A stretch of 64,000 bases of DNA from Margaritifera margaritifera (GCA_029931535.1 JAQPZY010001250.1:124001-188000), one strand, 5' to 3'; positions 41,293 through 46,600 are shown, counted from the stretch's first letter. The notes: generated from the letters alone by a model not told the origin. A program made the numbers and translations.

Positions 41293-43558
41293 CTATTTAT
41301 AGAGGGTGACTCATTTAGTCAGGTAGTATTCTTCCTTGAGGCCCTCCAAAGTAAAGTATAGCAATCTGCATCATATGAAGGATAATAGTAATTCCTGTTT
41401 ATTTTAACACGTCTCTTAATCCTGTCGAGCTGAGATTTGGCACAGTTTCCCCATACAATTGAACAATAATCCATTGTTGGAATAATATATTAATTGTAGT
41501 ATAGAATGCGAGTTTCTGTAGGTAAATATTTCTTGATTCTGCTGAGTAGGGCAATTTTGGATAATAATAATAATAATGATAATGAAGACTTTGTACAGCA
41601 CCTAATCTTTAGAAGCTCTAAGCGCTATATAACATTAGTTAACACCTAAAAAAACATATAATGATATGATTACGAAAAACAAACACCATGAAATTAGAAA
41701 ACAAAAACATGCTGACAACAGTTAAGGTAAGGAAACATTAAGTCTTTAAGTCTATTCTTGCAGTCGAAATAGGTGAGTTTTAAGAGCACTCTTGAATGAG
41801 AAACTTTACATAGTGACAGTGCTTTACATAGCTTGTCAATATGGTCATCCCATTGTAAATCATTATCTAAGGAAACACTACAAGCTTTTCATATTTGACA
41901 TTTTCTAACTGACGATTATTTATTGTAAGAGATATATCTGGGTTCCCTAACTTATGTAGTTTTTGTGATGTCCCCAAAACCATACATTTTGTTTTACCTT
42001 CATTAATTACCATCTTATTTTGTTGTGCCCAACTTTGAACTCGAATAAGGTCAGAGTCTAATCTTGTTTGGATAACTTCAGTATCAGAACTAGATGTATA
42101 CAAGGTTGCATCATCTGCAAACAAATCTGTATTTGTGGATTCAGTATTTAATGGAAGATCATTTACATAAATAAGAAGTGTATGGTTATGTTAGAAATTC
42201 AAAACCTGAGTTAGACGGATTAGACGTAAAAATAATGGCCTGAGTATATAACTGATATGTAGATAAACATTTAACTATTCATACACACTTTCTGAATAAT
42301 CATTTTTGATGGAAAAGTAAAAATTATATTTGATTCTCTTTTCACGAAAATATTTTTCCACCCAATTTCCCAGTTTGGTTGCTGTTGTAATCATGAACAC
42401 ACATCAGTTTCACTGACTGACATATTTTCGTGTTAGCAATCCTCATGCATATATGCATCACTTTGTACAGTTTCACCCCAATCAGAATATAAGTACTAGT
42501 TTTACAGTAGTTATATGTTTTGAGCTCAAAAAATATATATTATTCTGAAACAACTCAGCATACACAGATGGGGCAGCATAGGTAACAAGGCCATGCAAAA
42601 ACAACCCAGTACTTTCAGGGTTAATGTTAAAAAGGTTATACAGTGAAGCTCGCTATAATACGCTTTGTTATACAGTGAAACCCTGCTATAATATGCTTCG
42701 TTATTCAGTGAAACCCCACTATAATACGCTTCATTATACAGTGAAACCTTGCTATAATATGCTTCATTATACAGTGAAACCTCGCTATAATACGCTTTGT
42801 TATGCAGTGAAACCCCGCTATAATATGCTTTGTTATACAGTGAAACCCTGCTATAATATGCTTCGTTATACAATGAAACCTCGCTATAATACACTTCATT
42901 ATACAGTGAAACCTCGCTATAATATGCTTTGTTATACAGTGAAACCTTTCTATAATACGCTTCGTTATGCAGTGAAACTCCGCTATAATACGCTTCGCTA
43001 TACAGTGAAATCCCGCTATAATATGCTTCGTTATGCAGGGAAACCTCGCTATAATACTCTTCGTTATACAGTGAAACCTCACTATAATACACTTCGTTAT
43101 GCAGTGAAACCCCGCTATAATACACTTTGTTATACAGTGAAACCTTGCTATAATATGCTTCGTTATACATTGAAACCTTGCTATAATACTCTTTGTTACA
43201 GCATGAATTCGGATACCTATGTCTCTCTATCCACAGTTTCTGTCTAGACAGTACTCATGAATGGATCTTTTTAAAACAGCCCATGTTTCCATTAAATGAG
43301 GATGTCAAACTTTGTGCCTCTAACAATTATTATTTTGTGTCCCAGATCTCCCCAGACAAGCTGATGCCAGTAGAAAATGGGGAGAGGTATGACGAGGATG
43401 ACTTGGATGAGGAGATTGTCGAGGTTCCACAGGAAATTGAGGTGGAAGAAATTGTTGAACGTGAGGTCATGCAGGACATTGTGGAAACCAGGAAGATCCC
43501 TCAGGTCACGGCCATGTATGCATATCGTGGGCAGGGCTTGAAGACAGAGAAAGGGGAG
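1861..43558 (+). CDS. SPTBN5: beta-heavy spectrin, partial (15 internal exons)
   Basis: Beta-heavy spectrin is a very large actin-crosslinking protein of the apical/submembrane cytoskeleton that pairs with alpha-spectrin. The exons splice in phase (81, 116, 113, 188, 183, 43, 132, 83, 139, 209, 178, 201, 96, 114 and 213 nt; 2089 nt, about 696 codons), all with GT-AG borders. In order they encode the distal CH2 actin-binding domain ([20 protein letters not shown]), a linker, spectrin repeats 1 to 5 (for example [16 protein letters not shown] and [16 protein letters not shown]), a very acidic linker, and the start of an SH3 domain ([18 protein letters not shown]). An SH3 inserted at repeat 5 is the hallmark of Drosophila karst and C. 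elegans sma-1, and separates this from conventional beta-spectrin. Both gene ends lie outside the window. The family call is firm; the symbol is by orthology only. Confidence 0.93.
2551..2666 (+). CDS. SPTBN5: spectrin exon B: CH2 domain
   Basis: Acceptor tctttttcag, donor gttagt. Reads [20 protein letters not shown], then [18 protein letters not shown], the C-terminal half of CH2. It ends one base into the Asp codon completed by the next exon, 8.6 kb away. Confidence 0.93.
2900..3119 (+). mobile_element. double-hairpin MITE, copy 3
   Basis: Ends taccatatatacttgcg and cgcgagtatatacggtg. Order A-B with the conserved spacer aaggactaatcagtagaaca. In intron 2, 234 bases after exon B. Confidence 0.9.
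3120..5451. other. intron 2, left part
   Basis: No gene seen. Holds an (ATT)n run at 3928-3968, a G run near 4925, three partial ~50-bp copies of a unit ending taacattttcatgaatta (about 5095-5225), and a dispersed repeat at about 5270-5430 (gtggggtgccagttttcatg) that resembles 29620-29800. Confidence 0.55.
3928..3968 (+). repeat. (ATT)n microsatellite
   Basis: Uninterrupted run of about 13 ATT units in intron 2. Similar runs at 41251-41290, 41561-41583, 47617-47638, 48718-48737, 49362-49391 and 53098-53139; at least the two near 41 kb are LINE tails. Confidence 0.9.
5452..5510 (+). repeat. left terminal inverted repeat
   Basis: Outer block tattgatacgtatcaca (contains the perfect palindrome tgatacgtatca), 2 bases, the 28-bp block starting cggctaaaacacggtattgg (5471-5498), then directly gtagtctcactc (5499-5510). 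All three blocks recur inverted at the right end, but with different spacing. Confidence 0.88.
5658..6375 (+). repeat. 14-bp motif cluster, transposon left side
   Basis: gttacagacactac at 5658-5671, 6013-6026 and 6362-6375, all plus strand and exact, between the left terminal repeat and the transposase stop codon. Spacing is about 350 bases. Likely protein-binding sites (inference). Confidence 0.85.
6400..8484 (-). CDS. transposase catalytic part (RNase-H-like, frame +1)
   Basis: About 694 codons, open from just after a TGA at about 8537; it has no ATG near its start and continues the upstream frame after a +1 shift at an A6 run (about 8505). Counting from 8484: [20 protein letters not shown] (about 31-50); Cys clusters at 111-117 and 165-177; candidate catalytic acids D268 in [10 protein letters not shown]355 in [12 protein letters not shown] and D393 in [14 protein letters not shown]; a CxC-x2-C-x6-C zinc-like knuckle at 488-500; a Lys-rich stretch; and a C-terminal SH3/Tudor-like segment ([12 protein letters not shown] ... 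[11 protein letters not shown]). The pattern fits a DDE/D cut-and-paste transposase. I do not name a superfamily. A possible polyadenylation signal (AATAAA on the minus strand) is at 5718-5723. Confidence 0.8.
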   Translation of the reverse strand: MKGQKPSSTWWETKQRKRRRDALNSPLKKSVKDFFLSPEISREVPNKRETVKVRKGGQKEILQKHVMTMTLEEAYKDYKLRNHSHKIGLTSFSKLKPVNVKKVSETSRRSCLCQKCCNVALKSEALTNVKKAVKENGDLDEISVDKKSLSDATFCKYDTNPAIKCLRRECKQCGVKCLQSYLKPFVEKYSDRQISWHQWESIEIAKDDKVKRCVSCVPKETDIKTLITCLETDMQEYPEHVFRAKWQQQQMGICVDRIGEGSIAMVMDFSENYGCVFQSEVQSGFFDRNQVTIHPIMCYYTEKQGEKEFKIKHAIIGISEETKHDADLAITFENKAIEILKKKGVKVEEIHEWTDGCAAQYKGKKAFADISLRKKPSVTRNYFETSHGKSVCDGLGATVKNACYRAVISNRKVIGCAEDVYHFCTEKLKMENTDNEAKTVSRREFILVKDVERNREETDVQTLQGTRKLHAVKSGSNDYELSIRNLSCYCEQCMKVDGRCNFSENVNAWEMRKLVLNKDNLSQKGKQLKDKNPSTIENNDKKRKQGSNQKDHNSATSEKPNKKRKSTERQNIVTKKIKVDKKAPTNTEKPIEKYHPGEFVAVGLKPKKGPLDVYLAEVIDILHNEVRLKYMRKSGNMYVWPEKDDYSQEALDAILYRVKAPQIVNERGHFKFNAAELSKLKSNLEKNHKHFYLK
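8465..9279 (-). CDS. transposase exon 2, N-terminal basic region
   Basis: Begins after acceptor tttgcttttag and reads [20 protein letters not shown] onward. It is extremely rich in Lys and Arg with repeated (K/R)xxxAWRxxx and [14 protein letters not shown] helices, then [20 protein letters not shown]. This layout (basic, coiled-coil-like, then a P(K/N)(S/T)PxKR block) is what I know from the N-terminus of a widespread family of uncharacterised invertebrate transposase-like proteins. The frame closes with TAG at 8465, where the downstream frame has already been open for about 70 bases. Probably DNA-binding (inference). Confidence 0.75.
9543..10449. repeat. 14-bp motif cluster, transposon right side
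   Basis: The same exact motif at 9543-9556 (minus), 9888-9901 (plus), 10271-10284 (minus) and 10436-10449 (plus), upstream of the transposase body; one copy is in the intron 38 bases from exon 1. Confidence 0.85.
9940..9979 (-). CDS. transposase exon 1
   Basis: Not an obvious ORF. On the minus strand an ATG at 9979 opens [13 protein letters not shown] and one extra base, followed by a perfect donor gtaagt. The next exon has acceptor tttgcttttag, and the splice keeps the frame (Gly codon split 1/2). This gives the gene a real start, which the body ORF lacks: upstream of its acceptor the frame is closed by TGA. Confidence 0.75.
10819..11073 (-). repeat. right terminal inverted repeat
   Basis: Inverted copies of the left blocks: gagtgagactac (10819-10830), then 182 bases not present at the left, the 28-bp block (11013-11040), 16 bases, and tgtgatacatatcaata (11057-11073). 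The left end has 0 and 2 bases at the matching places, so the ends are asymmetric. Confidence 0.85.
11284..11396 (+). CDS. SPTBN5: spectrin exon C: end of CH2
   Basis: Acceptor ccccttttcag, donor gtgagt. Reads [20 protein letters not shown], then [18 protein letters not shown]. The DxDxPDEKxxITYVxxYYHxF block is the closing helix of beta-spectrin CH2. Ends in phase 0. Confidence 0.94.
11534..13605 (+). repeat. 67-bp tandem repeat interrupted by a TA element
   Basis: Units of about 67 bp containing ccatggctcagatgttggca and tgaagaatagtctccaaggt. About four run from 13356 to 13605; a partial unit lies left of the element (11540-11559). The other units read gaagaatagtc across the insertion point, which gives the empty site. 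Confidence 0.85.
11560..13357 (+). mobile_element. ~1.8 kb TA-flanked non-autonomous element, copy 1
   Basis: Starts ta-ccgtaatcacggtaagtc and ends ccatgattacgg-ta. Terminal repeats ~14 bp plus several internal gtgtcccaagacttat motifs in both orientations; next to the left end aagtcttgggac pairs with gtcccaagactt-type sequence to form a hairpin. Nearly the same sequence occurs at 51278-53037. No ORF with transposase features, so mobilised in trans if at all. The target is TA. Confidence 0.9.
13620..14469. other. intron 3, no gene seen
   Basis: AT-rich DNA without exons. The minus strand from about 14470 down to 14240 has scattered readable acidic stretches (for example [15 protein letters not shown] near 14470-14520) that may belong to the decayed gene described at 14534-14665. 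Confidence 0.4.
14470..15110 (-). repeat. three diverged ~200-bp tandem copies
   Basis: Period about 200 bp, seen from catcactgccatcacttgc-like blocks at about 14626, 14826 and 15028. Each copy carries, on the minus strand, an ATG followed by the same acidic peptide theme. Divergence is high, so the tandem is old. Confidence 0.75.
14534..14665 (-). pseudogene. 43-codon acidic ORF, possible transposase N-terminus
   Basis: ATG at 14665 opens [20 protein letters not shown] and runs to TGA at 14534; it is almost all Asp, Glu, Ser and Asn. The two neighbouring copies begin [18 protein letters not shown] and [11 protein letters not shown] but are broken. Acidic Ser/Asp-rich starts like this are known from piggyBac-type transposases, and a GGG-TTAA sequence lies at about 15342, but I saw no catalytic domain and no matching second end. 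It could also be a decayed host exon. Weak call. Confidence 0.3.
15111..16398. other. intron 3, right part
   Basis: No gene seen. Contains a short repeat near 15400-15560 built on ccttgaa and ttgaatttga (about 15-45 bases, degenerate) that recurs weakly near 15840-15880. Confidence 0.45.
16399..16586 (+). CDS. SPTBN5: spectrin exon D: CH2 linker and repeat 1 start
   Basis: Acceptor ttccttttccag, donor gtaaga. Reads [20 protein letters not shown], then [20 protein letters not shown], and continues to VEKPPK. This is the linker and first helix of repeat 1 of beta-spectrins (LLxWIxxTI). It ends two bases into a Lys codon. Confidence 0.93.
16981..17780 (+). repeat. 65-bp satellite derived from the double-hairpin MITE
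   Basis: About eleven units of ~65 bp, each with acagcttagaccttgatctg, ctgacctgagtctgtgctgt and tcacagttggacatgtgtta. The units read like a MITE lacking half of hairpin B: tagaccctgatctgctg, gtctatgctgtt and cagttggac are MITE words in MITE order. A degenerate MITE lies just before it (16981-17090). In intron 4. Confidence 0.8.
18346..18528 (+). CDS. SPTBN5: spectrin exon E: repeat 1
   Basis: Acceptor atttaactacag, donor gtacca. Reads [20 protein letters not shown], then [20 protein letters not shown] and [20 protein letters not shown]. The YxPPEGKxxxDIxxAWxxLExAEHxREVALRxELIRQ signature is typical of repeat 1 in beta-spectrins. Confidence 0.94.
18776..18935 (+). repeat. 38-bp tandem repeat
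   Basis: Four units of gggcattcagagggcagggg plus gtgaccagttggatttgt in intron 5, about 250 bases after exon E. Confidence 0.85.
19008..19221 (-). mobile_element. double-hairpin MITE, copy 4
   Basis: Left end ccatatttacttgattataa; right end decayed (aagcgagactagacagt). Order B-A; hairpin A is almost perfect. Confidence 0.8.
20023..20065 (+). CDS. SPTBN5: spectrin exon F: 43-nt mini-exon, repeat 1/2 border
   Basis: Acceptor cattaattttcag, donor gtatgt. A very short exon reading [15 protein letters not shown], the conserved RQE(R/K)LxQLAxRFxRKA helix. Its size made it invisible as an ORF; it is fixed by splice sites and by phase with both neighbours. Confidence 0.92.
20374..20645 (+). repeat. 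dispersed repeat, copy in intron 6
   Basis: About 270 bp, from gcatcaattggttcctcatg to ctacacagtatgcaatggt, matching 26582-26846 at roughly 80% by eye, same strand. No terminal repeats seen. Confidence 0.8.
20881..21012 (+). CDS. SPTBN5: spectrin exon G: repeat 2
   Basis: Acceptor atatcaatag, donor gtaagt. Reads [20 protein letters not shown], then [20 protein letters not shown] and IMAR. ExWLxDM is the start of a spectrin repeat helix A, and AxxxxKKHEAIxAE is helix B. Phase 0 on both sides. Confidence 0.94.
21013..22340. other. intron 7, left part
   Basis: No gene seen; from about 22010 to 22340 it reads like the degenerate dispersed repeat of the 44.1 kb and 63.3 kb type (gtcagtccgtctgtc, ttggtatgcagctttg). 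Confidence 0.4.
22350..23412 (+). repeat. 67-bp minisatellite
   Basis: About 16 units with exact 67-base spacing of catcatatacaggtgttatg (22384, 22451, 22518, 22585 and on), followed by gtccctgaat and ccacacagtgttcca. Copies from about 22850 to 23330 are almost identical, suggesting recent expansion. Two stray units lie at 23565-23705, just before exon H. Confidence 0.93.
23815..23897 (+). CDS. SPTBN5: spectrin exon H: repeat 2
   Basis: Acceptor aactgtctttgcag, donor gtaagc. Reads [20 protein letters not shown], then AKDSVQKK; helix B to C of the second spectrin repeat (RxxALxxLAxELVxxNYH). Confidence 0.93.
23898..25009. other. intron 8
   Basis: Nothing recognisable beyond AT-rich intron sequence and short T and TTTC runs. 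Confidence 0.5.
25010..25148 (+). CDS. SPTBN5: spectrin exon I: repeat 2/3
   Basis: Acceptor cttcttttgctag, donor gtgtga (weak). Reads [20 protein letters not shown], then [20 protein letters not shown] and EELREIE. A foldback MITE begins only 14 bases after the exon end. Confidence 0.92.
25162..25366 (+). mobile_element. double-hairpin MITE, copy 5
   Basis: Left end taccgtatatacccgcg lies 14 bases after the end of exon I; right end shortened (gacctggtatacagt). Order A-B, both stems nearly perfect. Confidence 0.88.
26582..26846 (+). repeat. dispersed repeat, copy in intron 9
   Basis: Partner of 20374-20645: gcatcagttggtttctcatg to ctacacagtatgcagtggt. Exons G, H and I lie between the two copies. 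Confidence 0.8.
27040..27915 (+). repeat. 61/66-bp minisatellite
   Basis: About 14 units of tttgtagaatggggaagggg, ttctattgttttatatactg and attacagttgggcc; some units have a 5-base insertion (ctgtc). It ends about 90 bases before exon J. Confidence 0.93.
28006..28214 (+). CDS. SPTBN5: spectrin exon J: repeat 3
   Basis: Acceptor ttatgtttatttcag, donor gtttga (weak at +3 to +5). Reads [20 protein letters not shown], then [20 protein letters not shown]. The (D/E)(D/E)YGKHLxxxEDLLxxHxLxE pattern is the A-B loop and helix B of a spectrin repeat. The 61-bp minisatellite ends about 90 bases before it. Confidence 0.92.
28264..28556 (+). mobile_element. triple-hairpin variant of the MITE, copy 6
   Basis: Starts tgtatactcacatacaagtc and ends gtacgtgaatatatattgta, 293 bp rather than ~215. 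Three hairpins in a row instead of two, with the spacer ttaggactaatcag present twice (about 28358 and 28450). Confidence 0.75.
28741..28795 (+). mobile_element. MITE fragment, copy 7
   Basis: Only the left end: tactgtatatacttgcttat, then gggtccaaatgcaaacaaca and tagacctt; truncated in hairpin B. Confidence 0.75.
28936..29107 (+). repeat. 43-bp tandem repeat carrying duplicated 3' splice sites
   Basis: Four units ending in ggttactt(c/t)ag with AG at 28978, 29021, 29064 and 29107, exactly 43 apart. Each AG is followed by ggtgaacaaa(c/t)t, the real first bases of exon K; only the last continues into the spectrin frame. The others go on to catatacaatatctgtaa, with TAA in frame. Confidence 0.92.
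29108..29285 (+). CDS. SPTBN5: spectrin exon K: repeat 3/4
   Basis: Donor gtaggg. The acceptor is the last of four 43-bp-spaced copies of gttactt(c/t)ag. From 29108 it reads [20 protein letters not shown] (first codon split), then [20 protein letters not shown] and [20 protein letters not shown]. Start chosen because only the last copy leads into an open frame; the upstream copies meet TAA after 10 codons. Confidence 0.9.
29286..30969. other. intron 11
   Basis: No gene seen. Contains a copy of the dispersed repeat around 29620-29800 (gcggggtacaatttttcatg) and a short GA run at 30530-30545. Confidence 0.45.
30970..31170 (+). CDS. SPTBN5: spectrin exon L: repeat 4
   Basis: Acceptor gatgtaattcag, donor gtatgg. 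Reads [20 protein letters not shown], then [20 protein letters not shown] and [20 protein letters not shown]. KWxxLxxLAxxRKxxLExA is the classic spectrin helix C. Phase 0 at both ends. Confidence 0.95.
31604..31699 (+). CDS. SPTBN5: spectrin exon M: repeat 5 helix A
   Basis: Acceptor tttgttctttcag, donor gtaagg. Reads [20 protein letters not shown], then [12 protein letters not shown]. ANEAExWMxEKxPLVxSxDYGxDExSA is a textbook spectrin repeat start. Phase 0 both sides. Confidence 0.95.
31857..32280 (+). repeat. ~420-bp dispersed repeat, copy a
   Basis: From ccagacctgttgtgtggctc to accagacccttgtttaagat. Shares gacatttctcgct, tcagccaatcaaatc and ttttttaccagacc with 33245-33632. Both are in intron 13. 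The ccagacc ends suggest a short terminal motif, but no clear inverted repeat was proven. Confidence 0.7.
32712..32856 (-). mobile_element. double-hairpin MITE, copy 8 (internally deleted)
   Basis: Ends taccatatacttgcttata and gtgagtatatatggta; starts like hairpin B and finishes like hairpin A, with the middle lost (145 bp). Confidence 0.8.
33245..33632 (+). repeat. ~390-bp dispersed repeat, copy b
   Basis: Partner of copy a, same strand, ending ttttttttaccagacctgca and a degenerate ggtctgat. It is followed at once by a decayed MITE. Confidence 0.7.
33640..33806 (+). mobile_element. decayed double-hairpin MITE, copy 9
   Basis: tagacccagatctgatg-like and gtcagcagatcaggttctac stems and a tatatacagta end are still readable. 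Its right end is about 16 bases from the acceptor of exon N, so the branch-point region of that intron overlaps the MITE. Confidence 0.6.
33823..33936 (+). CDS. SPTBN5: spectrin exon N: repeat 5 helix B
   Basis: Acceptor ttcttcttttgtag, donor gtaagt. Reads [20 protein letters not shown], then [18 protein letters not shown]; helix B of repeat 5. Intron 14 after it is 9.4 kb and starts with a long minisatellite. Confidence 0.94.
34095..35375 (+). repeat. 28-bp minisatellite (~45 units)
   Basis: cagttttacacatagagata plus ctgtaatt, with variants lacking cata or using cactttttacac. About 1.28 kb, starting 160 bases after the donor of exon N. Unit order shows runs of identical variants, typical of replication slippage or unequal exchange. 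Confidence 0.93.
35376..36309. other. intron 14 segment
   Basis: No gene. A loose repeat of tatacaagtgtcct(c/t)tatata runs from about 35780 to 35990. Confidence 0.5.
36310..36528 (+). mobile_element. double-hairpin MITE, copy 10
   Basis: Ends ctgtatgtactcgcgtataa and aagcaagtatatacagta; A-B order; both stems intact. One of the best preserved copies. Confidence 0.92.
36761..37429. repeat. long inverted repeat (~300-bp arms)
   Basis: Left arm 36761-37057 and right arm 37127-37429 are near-perfect reverse complements (few mismatches by eye), separated by 69 bases. For example ggctttgcatcatagtaata on the left matches tattactatgatgcaaagcc on the right. The arms begin in an A/T-rich ttttaaaaactttaaaacaa sequence. 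Could be a foldback element or a head-to-head duplication. Confidence 0.92.
37581..38253. mobile_element. decayed hAT-like element
   Basis: Left end taggactgtaacgattacc and right end ccatttcagcccta are inverted to each other over the terminal TAGG(G/A)CTG, a known hAT-type terminus. The flanking 8-mers (atgagaat and cagagaaa) agree at 5 of 8 positions. No intact transposase seen. Confidence 0.5.
38254..41250. other. intron 14 segment, mostly unique
   Basis: No gene supported. Contains a G run near 38610, a ~52-bp direct repeat (39100-39205, ctcccatggaaatttaatcc twice), and a ~45-bp direct repeat at 40530-40625 (caccctaaatgtctttaaat). An open stretch near 39976-40200 has higher CpG but no recognisable domain. 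Confidence 0.45.
41251..41560 (-). mobile_element. LINE 3' end (ORF2 C-terminus and ATT tail)
   Basis: Minus strand reads ...[19 protein letters not shown]..., the conserved C-terminal motif of CR1/L2/Jockey-type LINE ORF2 proteins, to a TGA at 41319-41321, then a short 3' UTR and an (ATT)n tail (41251-41290). Confidence 0.75.
41561..41790 (-). mobile_element. second LINE/SINE 3' end nested in the first
   Basis: Minus strand: [15 protein letters not shown] end, then tatatagcgcttagagcttc and tgctgtacaaagtcttcatt, then its own ATT tail (41561-41583). It separates the RT palm (to the right) from the PTMDYCS segment (to the left) of the other LINE, so it was probably inserted later. Confidence 0.55.
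41791..42180 (-). pseudogene. LINE reverse transcriptase fragment
   Basis: Minus strand from 42178 reads [20 protein letters not shown], then [20 protein letters not shown], the FADD catalytic box of a non-LTR reverse transcriptase, then [21 protein letters not shown] one-base shift near 41870 breaks it before [18 protein letters not shown]. Truncated at its 5' end like most LINE copies. Confidence 0.85.
42181..42639. other. intron 14 segment
   Basis: Nothing recognisable. Confidence 0.5.
42640..43205 (+). repeat. 33-bp minisatellite (~17 units)
   Basis: Units of acagtgaaacc(t/c)cgctata plus atacgcttcgttat. Because 33 is divisible by three, reading frames stay open on both strands for over 600 bases (for example 42624-43247 plus and 42526-43170 minus), which is a repeat artefact. 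It ends 140 bases before exon O. Confidence 0.93.
43346..43558 (+). CDS. SPTBN5: spectrin exon O: acidic linker and SH3 start
   Basis: Acceptor attttgtgtcccag, donor gtaggt. Reads [20 protein letters not shown], then a run rich in Glu and Asp ([20 protein letters not shown]), then [18 protein letters not shown], the ALYDY-like first strand and RT loop of an SH3 domain. The SH3 core (the WW pair and the PxNY motif) must be on a later exon not in the window. The acidic insert plus SH3 in repeat 5 marks beta-heavy spectrin. Confidence 0.93.
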
Positions 43559-46500
43559 GTAGGTCCAGTGCTGTTTTAATGCAACTCCAAATTTATAAGT
43601 TTCTGCATCTTGCTGCAAAAGCTTTAATTTTTTTATGTACTTACCAGATGTTGAGTTTTGAGAATTGTAGTTAAACAGTTCTTATTTTTTCTCACTATTC
43701 AGTTCAGTTTGCGTGCTTTTATAATGGCTTATGACACTCACTGGAGATATTTTGTGTGATTTACATAATATTTTCAACTATTAACATATATATATTAACA
43801 TATTGCAAGAATGTTCAAATTCTGATTAATTTTTGTACCAGTACATCACACAGAATATTAAATTTGTATTTTTCCTCAGAAAGAGGGACCTGCATTGTTT
43901 CATCTTGCTACTTTTGGCTGTTGTGATAAATCACTTTAAGCCTTTTTATCTATTTCATATATCTTAATCAAATTCTAACACATATTCTATGACTGTTGGC
44001 CACCAACAAGTTTGATTGAATTGGAATGGCTAAAAGTTAGAGCAGTTTCCTTACAGAACTTTGCAGAAAGACCAACAACTCAATTTTTTTTAGCTCACCT
44101 GTACTATGTACAGGAAAGCTTATGCTATATTCCTGGTGTCGTTGTCATCCATCATAGTTGGTGGCAGAATTGCAAATGTACACCCATTATGTTTGTCATT
44201 ATCTCAGATACAACTGCTCCTAGTAATAAAACTTAAAATGTCCATGCAGCCTGAATAGTAGTACACAACTGTACTGAAAATATATACATACATTCAAACT
44301 AAAAAGTACTCGACCATCATTCTAAAAGTAGGTCACATGTTTAGGTGACTTTCTCTGACACTTTTGTTTGTACAAGTCATGACACTATATGTGCATGCAT
44401 CCTGAGCAGTACTACACTATGATGTAAAAAGTAGGTTGCCATAGCAACCTTTCTTACACTTCAGTGACTGTGTATACCTTTGATGTTTAGCTGAGTTTCT
44501 TTGACCTTGTTGTTTGTACAGTCATGAAACTGGATACGAGCATATGTCTATTACCATATCAAAGAAAAAAGTAACTGACCTACATTGACCACTTGGTTTG
44601 TATTCATCATCATTCAGTGTTGATCACCTTGAGTATTAACAAATACAAATACAAAACTCTTGTGCCTGATTAAACATGTGCAGGCGAGCATTACTCTCTT
44701 CTGACAGTTTCATTATTTATTTTTATAAGCTTAGGGGGAACTCCATATTTCTACAATTAAGTATTCATGTTCTTATTTTTTATCCATCCACAAAGGTTTT
44801 GGTATGAAGTCTTTTTTTCTTTTTGAGTGTCAAAATAAAATGGGGTATTTTTGGTCTGGTTCAACTGTGAATTGGAGGAAACTGTTATAGAGAATTATCA
44901 GAGATGAAAATGATGTATACCAGACCAAGCCTATCTCGGCTCAGACATGGATAATGGGGTCGTAACAGATAACGCAGCTACACATCTCATACATGTGAAC
45001 AAAATCAGATAATATCCACTTTTTTTTCAAGTCAGTTTTAGTGCCAGTGCAAGACGTGTGTCACATTTTGGACAGCAGCAACATAAATCACCTATCACTG
45101 GTTTCAATTAAAGTTTTTCATTTGAGCATAGACTTGATGTGCAAGTCTTGGTCATCTTGAGGATTATTATCACAAAAATATAGTACAGATTAGAATAGTG
45201 TCAAGAGAAAATTTTGAAATGAAGTACAAAATAAATGCAAAATGACCTTGACAAATATCATTACAAAAAAAATATGTATGATCATTCAGTTATTTTAAAG
45301 AAAAAAAGAATAGATTTCAGATCTAACATAACTTCTGAAGTGGATGGATTGAAAATGGTTAAATAAATCTTTTATTCGTGTATGCAAAAATGAAAAAGAA
45401 AAGTATGCACAATTTTCAGTTCTAAATAAGCAATCTAAATAACTATTACAAATTGTTTCTCTTGTATAAAAGCATCATTTAGAAGCCATAATAGCAGACT
45501 GACTGTATTCAAACCCAGTCAAATCCAAGTCAATTTAAAATTGTGAGATATTACTTTTATGGGTCATATTACACAGGTTGTACTGTAGTTCAAAAATCCA
45601 TTTTTACCAACAAATTCAGGTGTTGGAACTCCGTGAAAATCCTTCATCAGAACCTTCTCAGTCGTGTTCAGAAATCTTCATAAAATACAAGAGAATAACC
45701 ATTTTTATAATTGTTCAAAAATTATTTAATCTTTTGTAGGCTAGCTTGTAAATTTATAGTGCTCAGATATTTTAGAGTATCAGTTAATATAATATATTCC
45801 ATATTATTATCAGATAAACATGATTTTGACCTTATTTCAGGCACTCGTGTTATTTGTGTCACATCATTGTTTTGACTAGCCTTACACACACATACATCAA
45901 CAAGTACACATTAGTATTGGAATGACTATTAGTATGCAGAACAATATGTTTTAATTTGCTATTTATTTTTGTACATCCTAATGACGTTATAAGTGGCAGA
46001 CATGTTTACGGGCTATACTGTGTTATTGTGAATCAGGGAAAACAAACACGAATTCTTCCCTGTGAAATATCATGTAAAATATCTACTTCATTTCTAGAAA
46101 ATGAACATGATTTTAAAGGTCAGTTTTGGTCAAATGGCATGAATTCCTTTCTATATGTCAAAGAACAATAGGGATGACAACATTTGGATGTAGAAGAAAA
46201 TAGGTGTTACTTCACAGAATGACTTGAATTTTAAAAAAAAAAAATTATCTACAAAAGTTTAACTTTGTAGTCAGAATGGTGAAAATATTGAAGTCAAGAC
46301 AATTTACAGAAATCTCTTGTGTGCATGAAGAATTAATGTGTGAAAAAAGAAGTTAATAAAATGTTTATTTTCATCACATTTATAAAGTTCAAAGTATTTT
46401 AAATATTAAAAGATTTCACTGAGGCTACATAAATATCACACATTCCAGACAATAGTGTCACCTTTAAATTAGGAATAATTTTTTTATTCTGATTAATTTT

Positions 46501-46600
46501 GTCAGGATTTCACTGTCAAAGATGCAGACTCTTACGGCAGGAAATATATTTATAGCTCTAAACTTGTTATTTGGTATTCATTATTTGATATTTTCTGAGC
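43559..46600. other. intron 15, left part
   Basis: No spectrin exon found. At 44085-44600 lies a dispersed repeat starting ttttttttagctcacctgta, related to that at 63290-64000. The rest is AT-rich without recognisable content. Confidence 0.5.
44085..44600 (+). repeat. dispersed tagctcacc-type repeat
   Basis: Begins tagctcacctgtactatgta and contains ggtgtcgttgtcatccatca and repeated gtacaagtcatga(c/a)ac blocks. Same style as the right-edge repeat (tagctggccactacaaagta, then ggcatcggcatcagcgttgg). Confidence 0.5.

Noticed and set aside
42526..43247. Repetitive Tyr-rich ORFs on both strands as real proteins
   Set aside because: They exist only because the 33-bp unit is stop-free in several frames; no splice logic or conservation supports coding.
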